Shown here: positions 40,844 through 50,174 of the stretch, in pieces
How the letters are laid out: the number at the start of each line of letters is the position of its first letter
Numbering within the stretch: the stretch's first letter is position 1
From: Aromatoleum buckelii
GTDB lineage: Bacteria; Pseudomonadota; Gammaproteobacteria; Burkholderiales; Rhodocyclaceae
Reading direction: 5' to 3'
Assembly (NCBI RefSeq): GCF_012910785.2
Contig: NZ_WTVH02000010.1
Coordinates: 434,001-498,000 of the forward strand
DNA: 64,000 bases
Notes under the pieces: generated by a model
What the model saw: the letters and a program-made list of their open reading frames with translations, nothing else
Databases searched by the model: none
What the model was told of the DNA's origin: nothing
Made by a program: the position numbers and the translations under genes

Positions 40844-41881
40844 TCAGGCACGGACTTCGTAGAGTCCGAGCTTGCGGTGCAGCGGGGACTCGTCGGCGAT
40901 GAAGATGAACGCCGGTTCGGTCGTCGAGCGGTTCTTCAGCGTGACGCGCGCGAACCCGGGGACGCAGCATGTGTCGGCCTCGGCGAGCGTGAACGCGGTG
41001 TCGTCGGCGGAAACGAGCGCACCACCTTCGATGACGTGGAACACCATCGCGGGGGAGCGGGCCGGCAGCGCGAGCGTCTCGCCCGGGCGCAGCATCAGCG
41101 CCGAGAAACCGAGGATATTCTGACAGCTGCTGCCGTCTTCGGGATTCACGTAGGCGACTTGCACCGCGTCGCTGCCGGGACGGTCGGCGGCGAGTGCTTC
41201 GAGCGCTGCGCGCACGTCGACCCACGGGTAGCGCAGCATCGGATAGGCTGACGTGTCGCGGGTGAACACCGGGCTCGGCACGACGCCGCCGCGCAGGTAT
41301 TCGCGGTCGCCGCGGCGCGGGATGACGTCCTGCTTCTCGCCTTCGACCGCGTACGACGCTTCCATGTAGTAGACCAGCGGCAGGTCGAGCACGTCGAGCC
41401 ACACGACCGCTTCGTCGCCGTCATGGCCATGCTCGTGCCACAGCCCGGTCGGAGTCAGGATCAGGTCACCGCGCTGCATCGGGCATTTTTCGCCATTGAC
41501 CGTCGTGTAGGCGCCGGTTCCCTCGACGATCATGCGCACCGCGTTCGGCGTGTGCCGGTGCGGGGGTGCCCATTCGCCCGGCAGCAGCAACTGCATGCCG
41601 AGGTACATGCTCGAACTCGCCTGCATCTTCTCGAGGCCGTGGCCGGGGTTCGCGAGCACGAGGACGCGGCGCTCGGCCTTCTCGATCGGCGTCAGCTCGC
41701 CGGCCTGCATCAGCAGCGGTCGCAGGCTCTTGTACGACCACATCGTCGCGCGAGTGCGGGGGCCGGGCTGGCCGAGCGGCAGGACCGCGCGCAAGCTCGG
41801 CCACAGCGGCACGAGATTCTGCGCGCTCAACGCCTGCCGGTAATCGAGCGGCAGATCTTCAAGGGTTCCGAGTTCCGACAT
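40844..41881 (-). CDS. nagI: Gentisate 1,2-dioxygenase
   Basis: The 345-residue bicupin Fe(II) enzyme opens the gentisate ring to maleylpyruvate. It has the cupin ligand motif PPHRHTPNAVRMIVEG with His-X-His, then DLILTPTGLWHEHGHDGDEAVVWLDVLDLP, and a second cupin in the C-terminal half. Length (about 345-350) matches. AGGAGG lies 9 bases before the ATG at 41881. It is the first gene of the cluster, divergent from a LysR regulator. Confidence 0.95.
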   Translation of the reverse strand: MSELGTLEDLPLDYRQALSAQNLVPLWPSLRAVLPLGQPGPRTRATMWSYKSLRPLLMQAGELTPIEKAERRVLVLANPGHGLEKMQASSSMYLGMQLLLPGEWAPPHRHTPNAVRMIVEGTGAYTTVNGEKCPMQRGDLILTPTGLWHEHGHDGDEAVVWLDVLDLPLVYYMEASYAVEGEKQDVIPRRGDREYLRGGVVPSPVFTRDTSAYPMLRYPWVDVRAALEALAADRPGSDAVQVAYVNPEDGSSCQNILGFSALMLRPGETLALPARSPAMVFHVIEGGALVSADDTAFTLAEADTCCVPGFARVTLKNRSTTEPAFIFIADESPLHRKLGLYEVRA

Positions 41882-41902
41882 GGCTGCACTCCTCCTTTGG
41901 GT

Positions 41903-41937
41903 ATTGATTTTCGATCAATTCTTTTGATCTAAATCAA
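41903..41937. promoter_or_regulatory. Paired LysR-type operators before the gentisate operon
   Basis: ATTGAT (41903-41908) and ATCAAT (41914-41919) form a perfect dyad containing a T-N11-A core. A second dyad, TTGAT (41924-41928) with ATCAA (41933-41937), follows at once. They share the TTGAT/ATCAA half-sites, so one regulator could bind both. Confidence 0.6.
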
Positions 41938-41986
41938 CAAAATTGTTATCGATGGGCGAAATGTACTGAACAGCAGACATTCAATC

Positions 41987-42025
41987 CATTCGTTGCATCG
42001 AATGCCCTTTATTCGAAAACAGAAT
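41987..42025. promoter_or_regulatory. Further dyads before the LysR start
   Basis: CATTCG (41987-41992) and CGAATG (41999-42004) are a perfect dyad with a 6-base spacer. ATTC and GAAT at 42011-42025 form a smaller one. They lie 12-50 bp before the regulator start, as expected for autoregulation. Confidence 0.45.
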
Positions 42026-42036
42026 AGAGTGAAGCG

Positions 42037-42942
42037 ATGGAAACTCTCGAAATCCGCCAGTTGAGCGTCTTCGACGAAATCTACAAGACGCGCAGCGTCA
42101 GCCGCGCAGCCGAGAATCTCGGGCTCGGCCAGCCGGCAGTGAGCATCGCGCTCGGCAAGCTGCGCGAGCATTTCGGCGATCCGCTGTTCGTGCGCACGTC
42201 GGGGGGCATGGAGCCGACGCCGCTCGGCGAGGAACTGGCCGAGCCGATTCGGGTTGCCGTTGCGGCGGTCGCGGCCGCATCGGGCCGTCGCGCCGAGTTC
42301 GATCCGACGCGGGCGCGCCGCACGTTCCGCATCGCGATGACCGACATCAGCCAGCTCGTGCTGCTGCCCCGACTGTGGGAGCGGCTGCGCACCGTCGCAC
42401 CGGGCATCCATATCGACATCGCGAATCTCTCGGCGAACACCGCCGGCATGCTCGAATCGGGCGAGGTCGACGTCGCGCTCGGCTTCATGCCGCAGCTCGA
42501 AGCCGGCTTCTACCAGCAGGCGCTGTTCCGGCAGCACTACGTGTGCATGGCGAGCGCGACGCACCCGCGGATTCGCGGCGGCCTGACGCTCGCGCGGTTC
42601 GAAGCCGAAGAGCATGCCGTCGTCAGCACTTCCGGCACCGGCCACCTGATCATCGACCGCGAGATCGCGCGCCAGGACATCAAGCGTCGCGTCGTGCTGC
42701 GCATCCCGAGCTTCGTCGGCATCGCCTACGTCGTCGAGCGCACCGCGCTGCTCGTGACGATCCCGCAGCGTCTGGGCGAACTGCTCGCCGACGAGGAGCG
42801 GCTGCGCGTGTACCCAGTGCCTTTCCCGCTGCCCGAATACGCCGTCAAGCAGCACTGGCACGAGCGCTACAACAACGATCCGGGCAACCGCTGGCTGCGC
42901 GCGCTGATCCAGGAGCTGTTATCGACGTCGCTCGCGCCGTGA
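42037..42942 (+). CDS. LysR-family regulator of the gentisate genes
   Basis: The 301-residue protein has the NahR/LinR-like LysR head (LSVFDEIYKTRSVSRAAENLGLGQPAVSIALGKLREHFGDPLFVRT) and effector domain with ARRTFRIAMTDISQLVLLPRL, typical of regulators responding to aromatic acids. It is divergent from gentisate dioxygenase across 155 bp full of dyads. It is probably an activator with an aromatic inducer, by family inference. The 276 bases between it and the next gene show no feature. Confidence 0.93.
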   Translation: METLEIRQLSVFDEIYKTRSVSRAAENLGLGQPAVSIALGKLREHFGDPLFVRTSGGMEPTPLGEELAEPIRVAVAAVAAASGRRAEFDPTRARRTFRIAMTDISQLVLLPRLWERLRTVAPGIHIDIANLSANTAGMLESGEVDVALGFMPQLEAGFYQQALFRQHYVCMASATHPRIRGGLTLARFEAEEHAVVSTSGTGHLIIDREIARQDIKRRVVLRIPSFVGIAYVVERTALLVTIPQRLGELLADEERLRVYPVPFPLPEYAVKQHWHERYNNDPGNRWLRALIQELLSTSLAP

Positions 42943-43218
42943 GAAAACGGGGGGCGGGGTCACGATTCTCGCGGCCGCAGCTCGCTCACAAGCGCTGGAT
43001 TTCCCCGCTCCGCGTGCTTGAATTGAATTGCCTTTTGATGCGCGACCCGAACGCATTCACTCGCGCGTTGCATTGCACCCTTCAGGGTCGGGTAGGCGCG
43101 AAAGGCGAGAGGGCCGGGAGCTCATTTTCGGCAGGCGGTCGGCACGGAGCCGAGCGCGGTCGAACAGTTCCGATGATCGTCCCCGCCCCTGCAACAGCCA
43201 GTCATAGTGAGGCAGATC

Positions 43219-43701
43219 ATGCGCAGCCTTAAATTCGTTACGATGTTATCGGCATTCATTCTGAGCGGGCTCGTCACGCCTGCGGCGATGGCAGCGGAGG
43301 CCGGGACCGAGGGCCTCATTTCCATTGTCCCGTCGGAAATCAAATGGGCCGATGCGCCATCGGTCGGTCCCGGCGCGAAAATCGCGGTGCTGGAAGGCGA
43401 CCTGAAGCAGGCCGTTCCGATCACTTTCCGCCTGAAGCTCCCGCCCAACTTCACGATTCCACTGCACACGCACCCGTTGCTCGAACGAGTCACGGTGCTC
43501 TCCGGCACCTTCCATCTGGGTGTCGGGGAGACGGTCGACAAAGCGAAAGCCAGAGCCTATCCGCCTGGCAGTGTGACGATGATTCCGGCGGGCATGCCGA
43601 TGTTTGCATATACGAGCGCCGAGGAGACAATCCTCCAGATTCACGGCACGGGTCCGTGGGGCATCTCTTACCTCGACTCCGGTGCGGCAGGGAAGAAGTG
43701 A
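43219..43701 (+). CDS. Exported cupin-domain protein
   Basis: The 160-residue protein has a signal peptide (about 1-25, ending AAMAA) and a single cupin barrel (IPLHTHPLLERVTVLSGTFHLGVGETVD; PPGSVTMIPAGMPMFAYTSAEETILQIHGTGPWGISYLD) keeping His-X-His and Glu metal-type residues. The ATG at 43219 is chosen over the GTG at 43207 because GAGG (43209-43212) is 6 bases upstream of it. It is placed after the gentisate regulator but on its own. The function is unknown. Confidence 0.8.
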   Translation: MRSLKFVTMLSAFILSGLVTPAAMAAEAGTEGLISIVPSEIKWADAPSVGPGAKIAVLEGDLKQAVPITFRLKLPPNFTIPLHTHPLLERVTVLSGTFHLGVGETVDKAKARAYPPGSVTMIPAGMPMFAYTSAEETILQIHGTGPWGISYLDSGAAGKK

Positions 43702-43748
43702 ATTTTCCGACCGGCCGGACGCGAGTCCAGCGCGCCTCCGGATATGAA

Positions 43749-43780
43749 AAAGCCGTTGAACCTTGCGGCTCAACGGCTTT
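43749..43780. terminator. Terminator between the cupin gene and tRNA-Met
   Basis: AAAGCCGTTGA (43749-43759) pairs perfectly with TCAACGGCTTT (43770-43780). On the minus strand it is followed by five T, so it ends the tRNA-Met transcript, and it may also stop the cupin transcript from the other side. Confidence 0.8.
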
Positions 43781-43788
43781 CGAAAACG

Positions 43789-43865
43789 TGGTGGTGATGG
43801 GCGGAATCGAACCGCCGACCTATGGGTTATGAATCCATCGCTCTAACCGTCTGAGCTACATCACC
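43789..43865 (-). tRNA. tRNA-Met (anticodon CAT)
   Basis: The 77-base minus-strand tRNA starts GGTGATGTAGCTCAG, with a 7-bp acceptor stem, T-arm GGCGGTTCGATTCCGCC and encoded CCA. The loop TTCATAA gives anticodon CAT (43829-43831 complement). The top anticodon-stem pair (31-39) is an A-C mismatch. Elongator identity is likely from the perfect 1-72 pair. Confidence 0.94.
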
Positions 43866-43917
43866 ACGCGAGCCTGCTAATATATAGGTTTGAGAAACGA
43901 GGCGTCAAGACGCGCTG

Positions 43918-45255
43918 ATGAAGAAACTCTACATCCGCACCTTCGGGTGCCAGATGAACGAGTACGATTCCGACAAAATGGCGGACGTGCTCGGCGCCAG
44001 CGAAGAGCTGGTGAAGACCGACAACCCGGAAGAGGCGGACGTAATCCTTTTCAACACCTGCTCGGTGCGCGAGAAGGCGCAGGAGCGGGTGTTCCACGAC
44101 CTCGGTCGCGTCAAGCATCTGAAACAATCGAACCCGAACCTGATCATCGGCGTCGGCGGTTGCGTCGCGAGCCAGGAAGGCGATGCGATCGTTGCGCGTG
44201 CGCCGTACGTGGACGTCGTGTTCGGCCCGCAGACGCTGCACCGTCTGCCGCAGCTGATTGCCGAACGGCGCAACAGCGGGCGGTCGCAGGTCGATATCTC
44301 GTTCCCGGAGATCGAGAAGTTCGACAACATGCCGCCGGCGCGCGTCGAAGGCGCGAGCGCTTTCGTGTCGATCATGGAAGGCTGTTCGAAGTACTGCACG
44401 TTCTGCGTGGTGCCCTACACGCGCGGCGAGGAAGTGTCGCGGCCGCTCGACGACGTGCTCGCCGAAGTCGCGGGACTCGCCGGGCAGGGCGTCAGGGAAG
44501 TCACGCTGCTCGGCCAGAACGTCAACGCGTGGCGCGGCGAGATCACGCGCGACGGCGGCGAGCAGGGCGATTTCGCGTTCCTGCTCGAATGCGTCGCCGA
44601 GATCCCCGGCATCGAGCGCCTGCGGTTCACGACCTCGCACCCGCGCGAAATGACGCAGGGAGTGTTCGACGCGTACGCGAAGATCCCGAAGCTCGTCAGC
44701 CACCTGCATCTGCCAGTGCAGTCCGGATCGGACCGCATCCTCGCGGCGATGAAGCGCGGCTATTCGGTGCTGGAGTTCAAGTCGGTCGTGCGCAAGCTGC
44801 GCGCGGCGCGCCCGGACCTGTCGCTGTCGTCCGACTTCATCGTCGGCTTCCCCGGCGAGACCGAGGAGGATTTCGAGAAGACGATGAAGCTCATCGACGA
44901 AGTCGGTTTCGATGCGTCGTTCAGCTTCGTCTATAGCCCGCGGCCCGGCACCCCCGCGTCGGATCTCGCAGACCCGGTGCCGCAGCAAACCAAGCTGCGC
45001 TGGCTCGCGCGGTTGCAAAAGCGCATCGACGAGCAGGCGCAGGCGATCAGCCAGGCGATGGTCGGTCGGGTCGAGCGCGCGCTCGTCGAAGGACTGTCGC
45101 GCAAGGATGCGAGTGAACTGGCGGCGCGCACCGGCAACAATCGCGTCGTCAATTTCGTCGGCAATCCGCGCCTCATCGGGCAGTTCGTCGACCTGACGAT
45201 CACTGCCGCTCTGCCGCACAGCCTGCGCGGCGAAATCGTCACAACGGAGAGTTGA
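43918..45255 (+). CDS. miaB: tRNA-2-methylthio-N6-dimethylallyladenosine synthase
   Basis: The 445-residue radical SAM methylthiotransferase modifies A37 of tRNAs reading UNN codons. The N-terminal UPF0004 domain has its three cluster Cys residues ([27 protein letters not shown]); the radical SAM domain has CSKYCTFC and the C-terminal TRAM region follows. It heads miaB-ybeZ-ybeY-corC-lnt, and its stop abuts the ybeZ start. Confidence 0.97.
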   Translation: MKKLYIRTFGCQMNEYDSDKMADVLGASEELVKTDNPEEADVILFNTCSVREKAQERVFHDLGRVKHLKQSNPNLIIGVGGCVASQEGDAIVARAPYVDVVFGPQTLHRLPQLIAERRNSGRSQVDISFPEIEKFDNMPPARVEGASAFVSIMEGCSKYCTFCVVPYTRGEEVSRPLDDVLAEVAGLAGQGVREVTLLGQNVNAWRGEITRDGGEQGDFAFLLECVAEIPGIERLRFTTSHPREMTQGVFDAYAKIPKLVSHLHLPVQSGSDRILAAMKRGYSVLEFKSVVRKLRAARPDLSLSSDFIVGFPGETEEDFEKTMKLIDEVGFDASFSFVYSPRPGTPASDLADPVPQQTKLRWLARLQKRIDEQAQAISQAMVGRVERALVEGLSRKDASELAARTGNNRVVNFVGNPRLIGQFVDLTITAALPHSLRGEIVTTES

Positions 45256-46227
45256 ATGGGGCGTCCGACGGAAGTGGTCCTCGAGCCGGTCGACAACGAG
45301 CGGCTTGCCAACCTGTGCGGCGCGCTCGACGAGAACCTGCGCCAGATCGAAACGGCGTACGACGTGACGATCGCCCGTCGCGGCGAATGTTTCACGCTAC
45401 AGGGCAGTGCCGCGCAGATGCAGCTCGCGGCGAAGGCGCTCAGCGAGTTCTACGAGCAGGCCGACGAGCACCTGTCGGTCGACGACATCCAGCTCGGGCT
45501 GATCGAGCTCGCGAACCGCCGCCAGTCCGACCAGCCGGCGCCGGCGCTCCTGACGCGCAAGACCGAACTGCACGGGCGCACGCCGCGCCAGATCGACTAC
45601 CTGCGCAACATCCAGGCGCACGACATCACGTTCGGCATCGGCCCGGCCGGCACCGGCAAGACGTACCTCGCGGTCGCGAGCGCCGTCGACGCGTTCGAGC
45701 GCCAGCTCGTCGAGCGCATCATCCTGACGCGCCCTGCAGTCGAGGCGGGCGAACGGCTCGGCTTCCTGCCCGGCGACCTCGCGCAGAAAGTCGACCCGTA
45801 CCTGCGGCCGCTGTACGACGCGCTGTACGACCTGATGGGCTTCGATCGCGTCGCCAAGCTGTTCGAGCGCGGCAGCATCGAGATCGCGCCGCTCGCGTTC
45901 ATGCGCGGGCGCACGCTGAATCACGCCTTCATCATCCTCGACGAGGCACAGAACACCACGCCCGAGCAGATGAAGATGTTCCTGACGCGCATCGGCATCG
46001 GCGCGAAGGCGGTCGTCACCGGTGACCTGACGCAGGTAGACCTGCCGCGCGGCAACCGCAGCGGGCTGCTCGAGGCGCGTGAAGTGCTCGCTACGGTGCG
46101 CGGCATCGCCTTCACCGAGTTCCAGAAGGAAGACGTCGTGCGCCATCCGCTCGTTGCGCGCATTGTCGAGGCTTACGATAACCAGACCGCGCGCGACGCC
46201 CAGGCTGCGCTCGCCCGCAAGTCGTGA
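45256..46227 (+). CDS. ybeZ: PhoH-family ATPase (PhoL/YbeZ)
   Basis: The 323-residue cytosolic ATPase has Walker [12 protein letters not shown], Walker [10 protein letters not shown] and a GDLTQVDLP motif. In relatives it acts with YbeY in rRNA processing and RNA quality control. It abuts miaB and overlaps ybeY by four bases (GTGA), so it is clearly co-expressed. Confidence 0.95.
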   Translation: MGRPTEVVLEPVDNERLANLCGALDENLRQIETAYDVTIARRGECFTLQGSAAQMQLAAKALSEFYEQADEHLSVDDIQLGLIELANRRQSDQPAPALLTRKTELHGRTPRQIDYLRNIQAHDITFGIGPAGTGKTYLAVASAVDAFERQLVERIILTRPAVEAGERLGFLPGDLAQKVDPYLRPLYDALYDLMGFDRVAKLFERGSIEIAPLAFMRGRTLNHAFIILDEAQNTTPEQMKMFLTRIGIGAKAVVTGDLTQVDLPRGNRSGLLEAREVLATVRGIAFTEFQKEDVVRHPLVARIVEAYDNQTARDAQAALARKS

Positions 46228-46688
46228 GCGTGGACACCGAGACTGCGCCGCCTCGCCTCGCGCTGACGGTGCAACGGGCGATCGGGGCCGAGAACCGCGC
46301 CCGTTCGCCGGCCAGCGTGCTCGTTCGGCGCTGGGCGCTCGCCGCGCTGCGCGGCGACGCCGAACTGACCGTGCGCCTCGTCGGCGAAGCCGAAGGGCGA
46401 CGCCTCAACCGGGACTATCGCGGCAAGGATTACGCCACCAACGTGCTGACGTTCGTCTACGACGAAGGCGAGCGGCTGGCCGGCGACCTGGTGCTGTGCG
46501 TTCCCGTCGTCGCGCGCGAGGCGGCCGAGCAGGGCAAGCCGCTCGAAGCCCATTTCGCGCACCTGATCGTGCACGGCATGCTCCACCTGCAGGGGTTCGA
46601 CCACGAAGCGCCCGACGAGGCCGAGGAAATGGAAGGCATCGAAACCCGCGTGCTCGCGACGCTCGGCTACCCGAACCCTTACGCCTGA
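46224..46688 (+). CDS. ybeY: Endoribonuclease YbeY
   Basis: The 154-residue metalloenzyme functions in 16S rRNA 3'-end maturation and ribosome quality control. It has the zinc motif [16 protein letters not shown] and the [18 protein letters not shown] segment. The GTG start at 46224 overlaps ybeZ. The N-terminus is somewhat longer than in Escherichia coli. Confidence 0.96.
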   Translation: MSVDTETAPPRLALTVQRAIGAENRARSPASVLVRRWALAALRGDAELTVRLVGEAEGRRLNRDYRGKDYATNVLTFVYDEGERLAGDLVLCVPVVAREAAEQGKPLEAHFAHLIVHGMLHLQGFDHEAPDEAEEMEGIETRVLATLGYPNPYA

Positions 46689-46737
46689 GGCGTGCCATCC
46701 TTACGCCTAAGCGTGCCTTCTAAACGAAACCGACTTC

Positions 46738-47586
46738 ATGGACAGTCTCCCCGGGAAACCCCTTTCATTGCTTGAACGGCTTTCGGCGCTGCTGTCGCGC
46801 GAGCCCGAAGATCGCGGCGAACTCATGGCGCTGCTGCACTCGGCGTTCGAGCGCAACCTGCTCGATGCCGACGCGCTTTCGATCATCGAAGGCACGCTGC
46901 AGATGTCCGACCTGCAGGTCAGCGACGTGATGGTTCCGCGTTCTCAGATGGAGGTGATCGGGGTCGACGACCCGATGGACAAGATCGCCAGCTTCGTCAT
47001 CGAGACCGGCCATTCGCGCTTCCCCACCGTCGGCGAAAGCAAGGACGACGTCGTCGGCATCTTTCTCGCGAAGGACCTGCTGCGTTATTTCGTCGGGCAG
47101 GAATTCGAGTTGCGCGACGCGTTGCGACCGGCGGTGTTCGTGCCGGAGACCAAGCGCCTGAACGTGCTGCTGCGCGACTTCCGCGTCAGCCGCAACCACA
47201 TGGCGATCGTCGTCGACGAGTACGGCGGTGTCGCGGGGCTCGTGACGATCGAGGACGTGCTCGAGCAGATCGTCGGGGAAATCGAGGACGAATACGACAG
47301 CGACTTCGCCGGCGACAACATCCGGCTCATGCAGGACGGGCGTTACCGGGTCAAGGCGACGACCGAGATCGCCGACTTCAACACCGCTTTCGCGACGAAT
47401 TTCAGCGACGCCGACGTCGACACGATCGGCGGCCTGGTGATCCGCGCGCTCGGCCGGTTGCCGCAGCGTGGCGACACCGTGATCCTCGGAGACATGAAGG
47501 TCCAGGTGCTGCGCGCTGACAGTCGACGGGTATATACGCTGCTCGTCGAACACGCGGTGCCGGTCGCCGACGCGAGACAGGCGTGA
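46738..47586 (+). CDS. corC: CorC/YbeX transporter-associated protein
   Basis: The 282-residue soluble protein has two CBS domains (VSDVMVPRSQMEVI; MAIVVDEYGGVAGLVTIEDVLEQIVGEI) and a C-terminal CorC-HlyC domain ending DMKVQVLRADSRRV. It was linked to Mg/Co efflux in enterobacteria; more recent work ties YbeX to ribosome metabolism. Its position between ybeY and lnt is conserved. Confidence 0.95.
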   Translation: MDSLPGKPLSLLERLSALLSREPEDRGELMALLHSAFERNLLDADALSIIEGTLQMSDLQVSDVMVPRSQMEVIGVDDPMDKIASFVIETGHSRFPTVGESKDDVVGIFLAKDLLRYFVGQEFELRDALRPAVFVPETKRLNVLLRDFRVSRNHMAIVVDEYGGVAGLVTIEDVLEQIVGEIEDEYDSDFAGDNIRLMQDGRYRVKATTEIADFNTAFATNFSDADVDTIGGLVIRALGRLPQRGDTVILGDMKVQVLRADSRRVYTLLVEHAVPVADARQA

Positions 47587-47626
47587 TGCGCGGGCTTCGC
47601 ACGAAACGCGCAGTGGCTGAGCGCTG

Positions 47627-49126
47627 ATGGTCCGGATCGTGGTGCTCGCCGCGCTGGCAGGCGGCGCATCGGTGTTCGCGTTTGCGCCGTTCGGGATTTT
47701 TCCGCTGGCTTTCGCGAGCCTGGCGGTGCTCGCCGGCTCCCTGCAGCGCATGCCAGGCGCTCGCGGCGGTTTCGTCGGGGGATTCGCGTGGGGATTCGGC
47801 GCCTTTCTCGCCGGCGTGTCGTGGCTCTATGTCGCGCTCCATCGTTACGGCGGCATGCCGATGCCGCTGGCAGGGTTTGCGATCGCGCTGTTCTGCGCCT
47901 ATCTCGCGCTCTTTCCCGCGCTGGTCGGGGGACTGTTCGTGCGCTGGCGGCGCGGCGGCCCTTTCCGGCAGGCCGCGCTGTTCGCGGGCCTGTGGGTTGG
48001 CGCCGAAGTGCTGCGCGGCTGGCTGTTCACCGGCTTCCCGTGGCTGGCGATCGGCTATTCGCAGACTCCGCCGAGCCCGCTCGCCGGGTTCGCTCCGTTG
48101 ATCGGCGTGTATGGCGTCGGCGGACTGCTCGCCTTTGCCGCCGCGCTCGCCGCCGTGACGCCTTGGCGGCGCCTACGTGGGGCGGCCGCGGCCGGGCTCG
48201 CGATCGTCGGCCTCGGCGTCACGGGCTTCGGCCTCGCACAGGTCGCCTGGACCCGACCCGTGGGCGAGCCCCTCGAGGTCGCGCTGATCCAGACGAACAT
48301 CGAGCAGGGGCTGAAGTGGCGCCCCGAACGTCTCGCCGACTGGCTGCAGACCAACGCCCGGCTCGCCCGCGAGCATGCGGCCGATCTCGTCGTGCTGCCT
48401 GAAACGACGTTGCCGCTGCTGGCCGACCGCCTGCCGGAGAGCTATTTGGACGAGCTCGCGCGCGACGTCCGGGCCGCCGGCGGCAATCTCGTGCTTGGCG
48501 TCTTCCTGCGCGATGCGCAGGGCGGCATCTACAACGCGGCGCTGAGCCTCGGCGCCTCCCCGAGCCAGACCTACGCGAAGCGTCACCTCGTGCCGTTCGG
48601 CGAATATTCGCCGCCGCTGTTCGGCTGGTTCTACGACCTCGTCGACATTCCGATGTCGGACCAGACGCGCGGCGCGCCGGACCAGGCGCCGATGAAGCTC
48701 GGAGAGCAGCGTGTCGCTGTCAACGTGTGCTACGAGGACCTGTTCGGTCGCGAGCTGATCCGCAGCCTGCCGGACGCGACGCTGATGCTGAACATCTCGA
48801 ACCTCGCGTGGTACGGCGATTCGTTCGCACAGCCGCAGCACCTGCAGATCGCCCGCATGCGGGCACTCGAAACCGGTCGGCCGATGCTGCGCTCGACGAA
48901 CACCGGCATGACCGCGGTGGTCCGGCCCGATGGCAGCGTTTCGGGCGTGCTCCCGCCGTTCACGCAAGGGGCGCTGCGCGTCGCGGTGCAGGGCCACGAA
49001 GGGCTGACGCCGTATGCGCGCTGGGGCGACCGCGCGGCGATGCTGCTGGCGCTCGTCGCGGCAGGTGCGGGCGTCGCCGGGGCGCGGCGGCAAACGGCCG
49101 GCAGGCTGAAAACGGTGTCCGGCTAG
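47627..49126 (+). CDS. lnt: Apolipoprotein N-acyltransferase
   Basis: The 499-residue inner-membrane enzyme adds the third acyl chain to lipoproteins. Several N-terminal membrane helices are followed by a nitrilase-like domain with the catalytic Glu (VVLPETTLPLLAD), Lys (YAKRHLVPFGEYSPP) and Cys (VNVCYEDLFG). It follows corC by 40 bp. Together with lolB and mlaA this window is rich in lipoprotein functions. Confidence 0.96.
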   Translation: MVRIVVLAALAGGASVFAFAPFGIFPLAFASLAVLAGSLQRMPGARGGFVGGFAWGFGAFLAGVSWLYVALHRYGGMPMPLAGFAIALFCAYLALFPALVGGLFVRWRRGGPFRQAALFAGLWVGAEVLRGWLFTGFPWLAIGYSQTPPSPLAGFAPLIGVYGVGGLLAFAAALAAVTPWRRLRGAAAAGLAIVGLGVTGFGLAQVAWTRPVGEPLEVALIQTNIEQGLKWRPERLADWLQTNARLAREHAADLVVLPETTLPLLADRLPESYLDELARDVRAAGGNLVLGVFLRDAQGGIYNAALSLGASPSQTYAKRHLVPFGEYSPPLFGWFYDLVDIPMSDQTRGAPDQAPMKLGEQRVAVNVCYEDLFGRELIRSLPDATLMLNISNLAWYGDSFAQPQHLQIARMRALETGRPMLRSTNTGMTAVVRPDGSVSGVLPPFTQGALRVAVQGHEGLTPYARWGDRAAMLLALVAAGAGVAGARRQTAGRLKTVSG

Positions 49127-49253
49127 GTTGTCCGGCAACAATTCCCGCGCGAGCGCGAGACTAAACGTCGCCCCTGCCGGCGAATGCCAGTAAAATCCGC
49201 TTCTTTGCGTTCGCAGCGCGGCCCGCGTGCCGCCTCCCCAGCCGTCCGAGACC

Positions 49254-50174
49254 ATGTCCCCGCACAAACCCACGTTCCAGCAAGTCATCCTGACGCTCCA
49301 GCAGTACTGGGGCGAGCGCGGCTGCGTGCTGCTGCAGCCGTACGACCTCGAAGTCGGCGCCGGCACTTCGCATACCGCGACTTTTCTGCGCGCGATCGGC
49401 CCGGAGCCGTGGAACGCCGCGTACGTGCAGCCGTCGCGCCGGCCCAAGGATGGCCGCTACGGCGAGAACCCGAACCGGCTGCAGCATTACTACCAGTTCC
49501 AGGTCGTGCTGAAGCCGTCGCCGCTCGATATCCAGGAGCTGTATCTCGACTCGCTGCGCGCGCTCGGTATCGATACCAACGCGCACGACATCCGCTTCGT
49601 CGAGGACGACTGGGAGAACCCGACGCTCGGCGCGTGGGGGCTCGGCTGGGAAGTGTGGCTCGACGGCATGGAAGTGACGCAATTCACGTATTTCCAGCAG
49701 GTCGGCGGGCTCGACTGCAAGCCGGTGCTGGGCGAGATCACGTACGGCCTCGAGCGGCTCGCGATGTACCTGCAAGGCGTCGAGAACGTCTATGACCTCG
49801 TCTGGGCGGTGTATCCGGACGGCTCGAAAGTGACTTACGGCGACGTTTTCCACCAGAACGAAGTCGAGCAGTCGACGTACAACTTCGAGCATTCGAACGT
49901 CGACTTTCTCTTTTCGCTGTTCGGCAACTACGAGGCCGAGGCGAAGCGCCTGATGGAAGCGGGCCTCGCGCTGCCGGCTTACGAGATGGTGCTGAAAGCC
50001 GCGCACAGCTTCAACATGCTCGACGCGCGCGGCGCGATCTCGGTCACCGAACGGGCGGCATATATCGGCCGCATCCGCAACCTGTCGCGCGCCGTCGCGC
50101 AAGCCTATTTCGCCTCCCGCGAGAGTCTGGGTTTCCCGATGCTGAATCAGAATCCTTCGCAGGAGGCCGCGTGA
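49254..50174 (+). CDS. glyQ: Glycyl-tRNA synthetase alpha chain
   Basis: The 306-residue catalytic subunit of the tetrameric bacterial GlyRS has [37 protein letters not shown] and [28 protein letters not shown]. The ATG at 49254 ([10 protein letters not shown]) is preferred over the GTG at 49227, which has no ribosome site. Its stop overlaps the glyS ATG by one base. Confidence 0.96.
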   Translation: MSPHKPTFQQVILTLQQYWGERGCVLLQPYDLEVGAGTSHTATFLRAIGPEPWNAAYVQPSRRPKDGRYGENPNRLQHYYQFQVVLKPSPLDIQELYLDSLRALGIDTNAHDIRFVEDDWENPTLGAWGLGWEVWLDGMEVTQFTYFQQVGGLDCKPVLGEITYGLERLAMYLQGVENVYDLVWAVYPDGSKVTYGDVFHQNEVEQSTYNFEHSNVDFLFSLFGNYEAEAKRLMEAGLALPAYEMVLKAAHSFNMLDARGAISVTERAAYIGRIRNLSRAVAQAYFASRESLGFPMLNQNPSQEAA

